Source: Motacilla alba alba
Lineage: Eukaryota; Chordata; Aves; Passeriformes; Motacillidae
Length of the DNA: 64,000 nt
Assembly: GCF_015832195.1 (NCBI RefSeq)
Contig: NC_052032.1
Span: forward strand, 5,462,618 to 5,526,617
Direction: 5' to 3'
Part shown: piece after piece, positions 63,301 through 64,000 of the stretch
Layout: the number at the start of each line of letters is the position of its first letter
Numbering within the stretch: the first letter of the stretch is position 1
Notes under the pieces: generated by a model
Seen by the model: only the letters and a program-made list of their open reading frames with translations
Database searches by the model: none
Told to the model about the DNA's origin: nothing
Translations under genes and position numbers: made by a program

Positions 63301-64000
63301 ACTAACTCCTGGTGCTCCTTCACAATAGACATTGTGTAGTTCTACTACAAGGAAGAAGAATGCAGAACTGCCCTTGGAGCACCTTCCCAGTCTGATCCTT
63401 CAAGCAACATGCAAATATATCTGTAAGCAATTCCATAATTCAGGTGTGGGGCAAGAACAAGGACAAGTTTGTTCTTTCCTCTGCCACCCAGCAGGTTGCC
63501 AAGAGGGCTGCATTGCAGATTCAGAGTTTCCTGCTAACTTGGTTGGCTCTGGGAGCTCTTCTCTTGCCTGAGCCAAAGTAGTTCTCAACCCAAAAAAAAA
63601 AAAAAGCCAGATAGGCCAAGAGGAACAGCAAGCATTAAAAACAGGTGCATTATGAACAAAAACATCATCAACCTGCTATTCTGCTTTCCTCTGCCCTAAG
63701 CTTTCATATCCCTTTCATACTGCTTCATGTCAACTTGGACATCAGTCATACAGACTCACAATCACATTCTAGATCTTGTTCCAAGTTAAGCCATGGCTTT
63801 TTCCGTTAAGGTTAGCACCTTTAGATAACTTTGTTTCATAAATAATGCACATCCTCTGGCTTAATCACCACAGCACAAGTATGCCTAGTCCTGAACCACA
63901 GTGAACAAGAGCAATTCCATAAGCACTTAGCATAATGTAACTTCTTAGGATGCAATTGGTACTGGTCACACAATGCATACATATAGAAATAAAGATCTAT
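57358..64000 (-). other. DNM1: DNM1 intron 1 (partial)
   Basis: 6.6 kb with no exon carrying the P-loop (GQSAGKSS) or a GC-rich first exon, so exon 1 lies beyond the right edge. I see only unique AT-rich sequence and short homopolymers. Confidence 0.85.

Noticed and set aside
57358..64000. Search for DNM1 exon 1 on the - strand
   Set aside because: No P-loop coding sequence and no GC-rich promoter-like region found, so exon 1 is outside.

Overview
The window is vertebrate nuclear DNA, almost certainly from a bird. Coding sequence is split into short exons by GT-AG introns (plus two GC-AG introns). The introns are compact, and a CR1 LINE 3' end of the avian type sits at about 21,996-22,070. 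Two genes lie tail to tail, the arrangement I recall for GOLGA2 and DNM1 on human 9q34 and chicken chromosome 17.

Positions 1-14,090 (+ strand) hold most of GOLGA2, which encodes the cis-Golgi matrix protein GM130. I could place 25 coding exons, 215 to 13,301. Joined, they give 962 codons plus a stop with consistent phases throughout. The first roughly 60 codons (p115-binding N-terminus) lie to the left of the window. A poly(A) signal at 14,065 closes the gene, and a weaker candidate lies at 14,991.

Positions about 15,600-57,357 (- strand) hold DNM1 (dynamin-1), exons 2 to 22. Exon 1, with the P-loop, is beyond the right edge; intron 1 fills 57,358-64,000. The locus has an elaborate set of alternative exons, all readable from sequence. 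Two 139-nt exon 10 copies are forced by reading frame to be mutually exclusive. There are two 12-nt microexons (14 and 18). Three alternative C-terminal tail exons lie at 21,433-21,454, 17,585-17,657 and 16,219-16,279. The intron feeding the exon 10 pair starts with a GC donor, and a frame-breaking GT lies 7 nt upstream.

The + strand of DNM1 intron 15 carries the mir-199b-type hairpin (about 34,791-34,895), antisense to DNM1, as in other vertebrates. Its 5p arm has the miR-199a-5p sequence rather than the mammalian miR-199b-5p one.

The two genes act at different membranes: GM130 tethers vesicles at the cis-Golgi, and dynamin-1 cuts endocytic vesicles at the synapse. Their adjacency looks like conserved synteny, not a functional unit. 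I saw no tRNA, rRNA, CRISPR array, intact transposon gene or third protein-coding gene. No wholly unknown system is evident. The points most worth following are the three DNM1 tails, especially the DNM3-like middle one, and the GC-donor/mutually-exclusive-exon arrangement.
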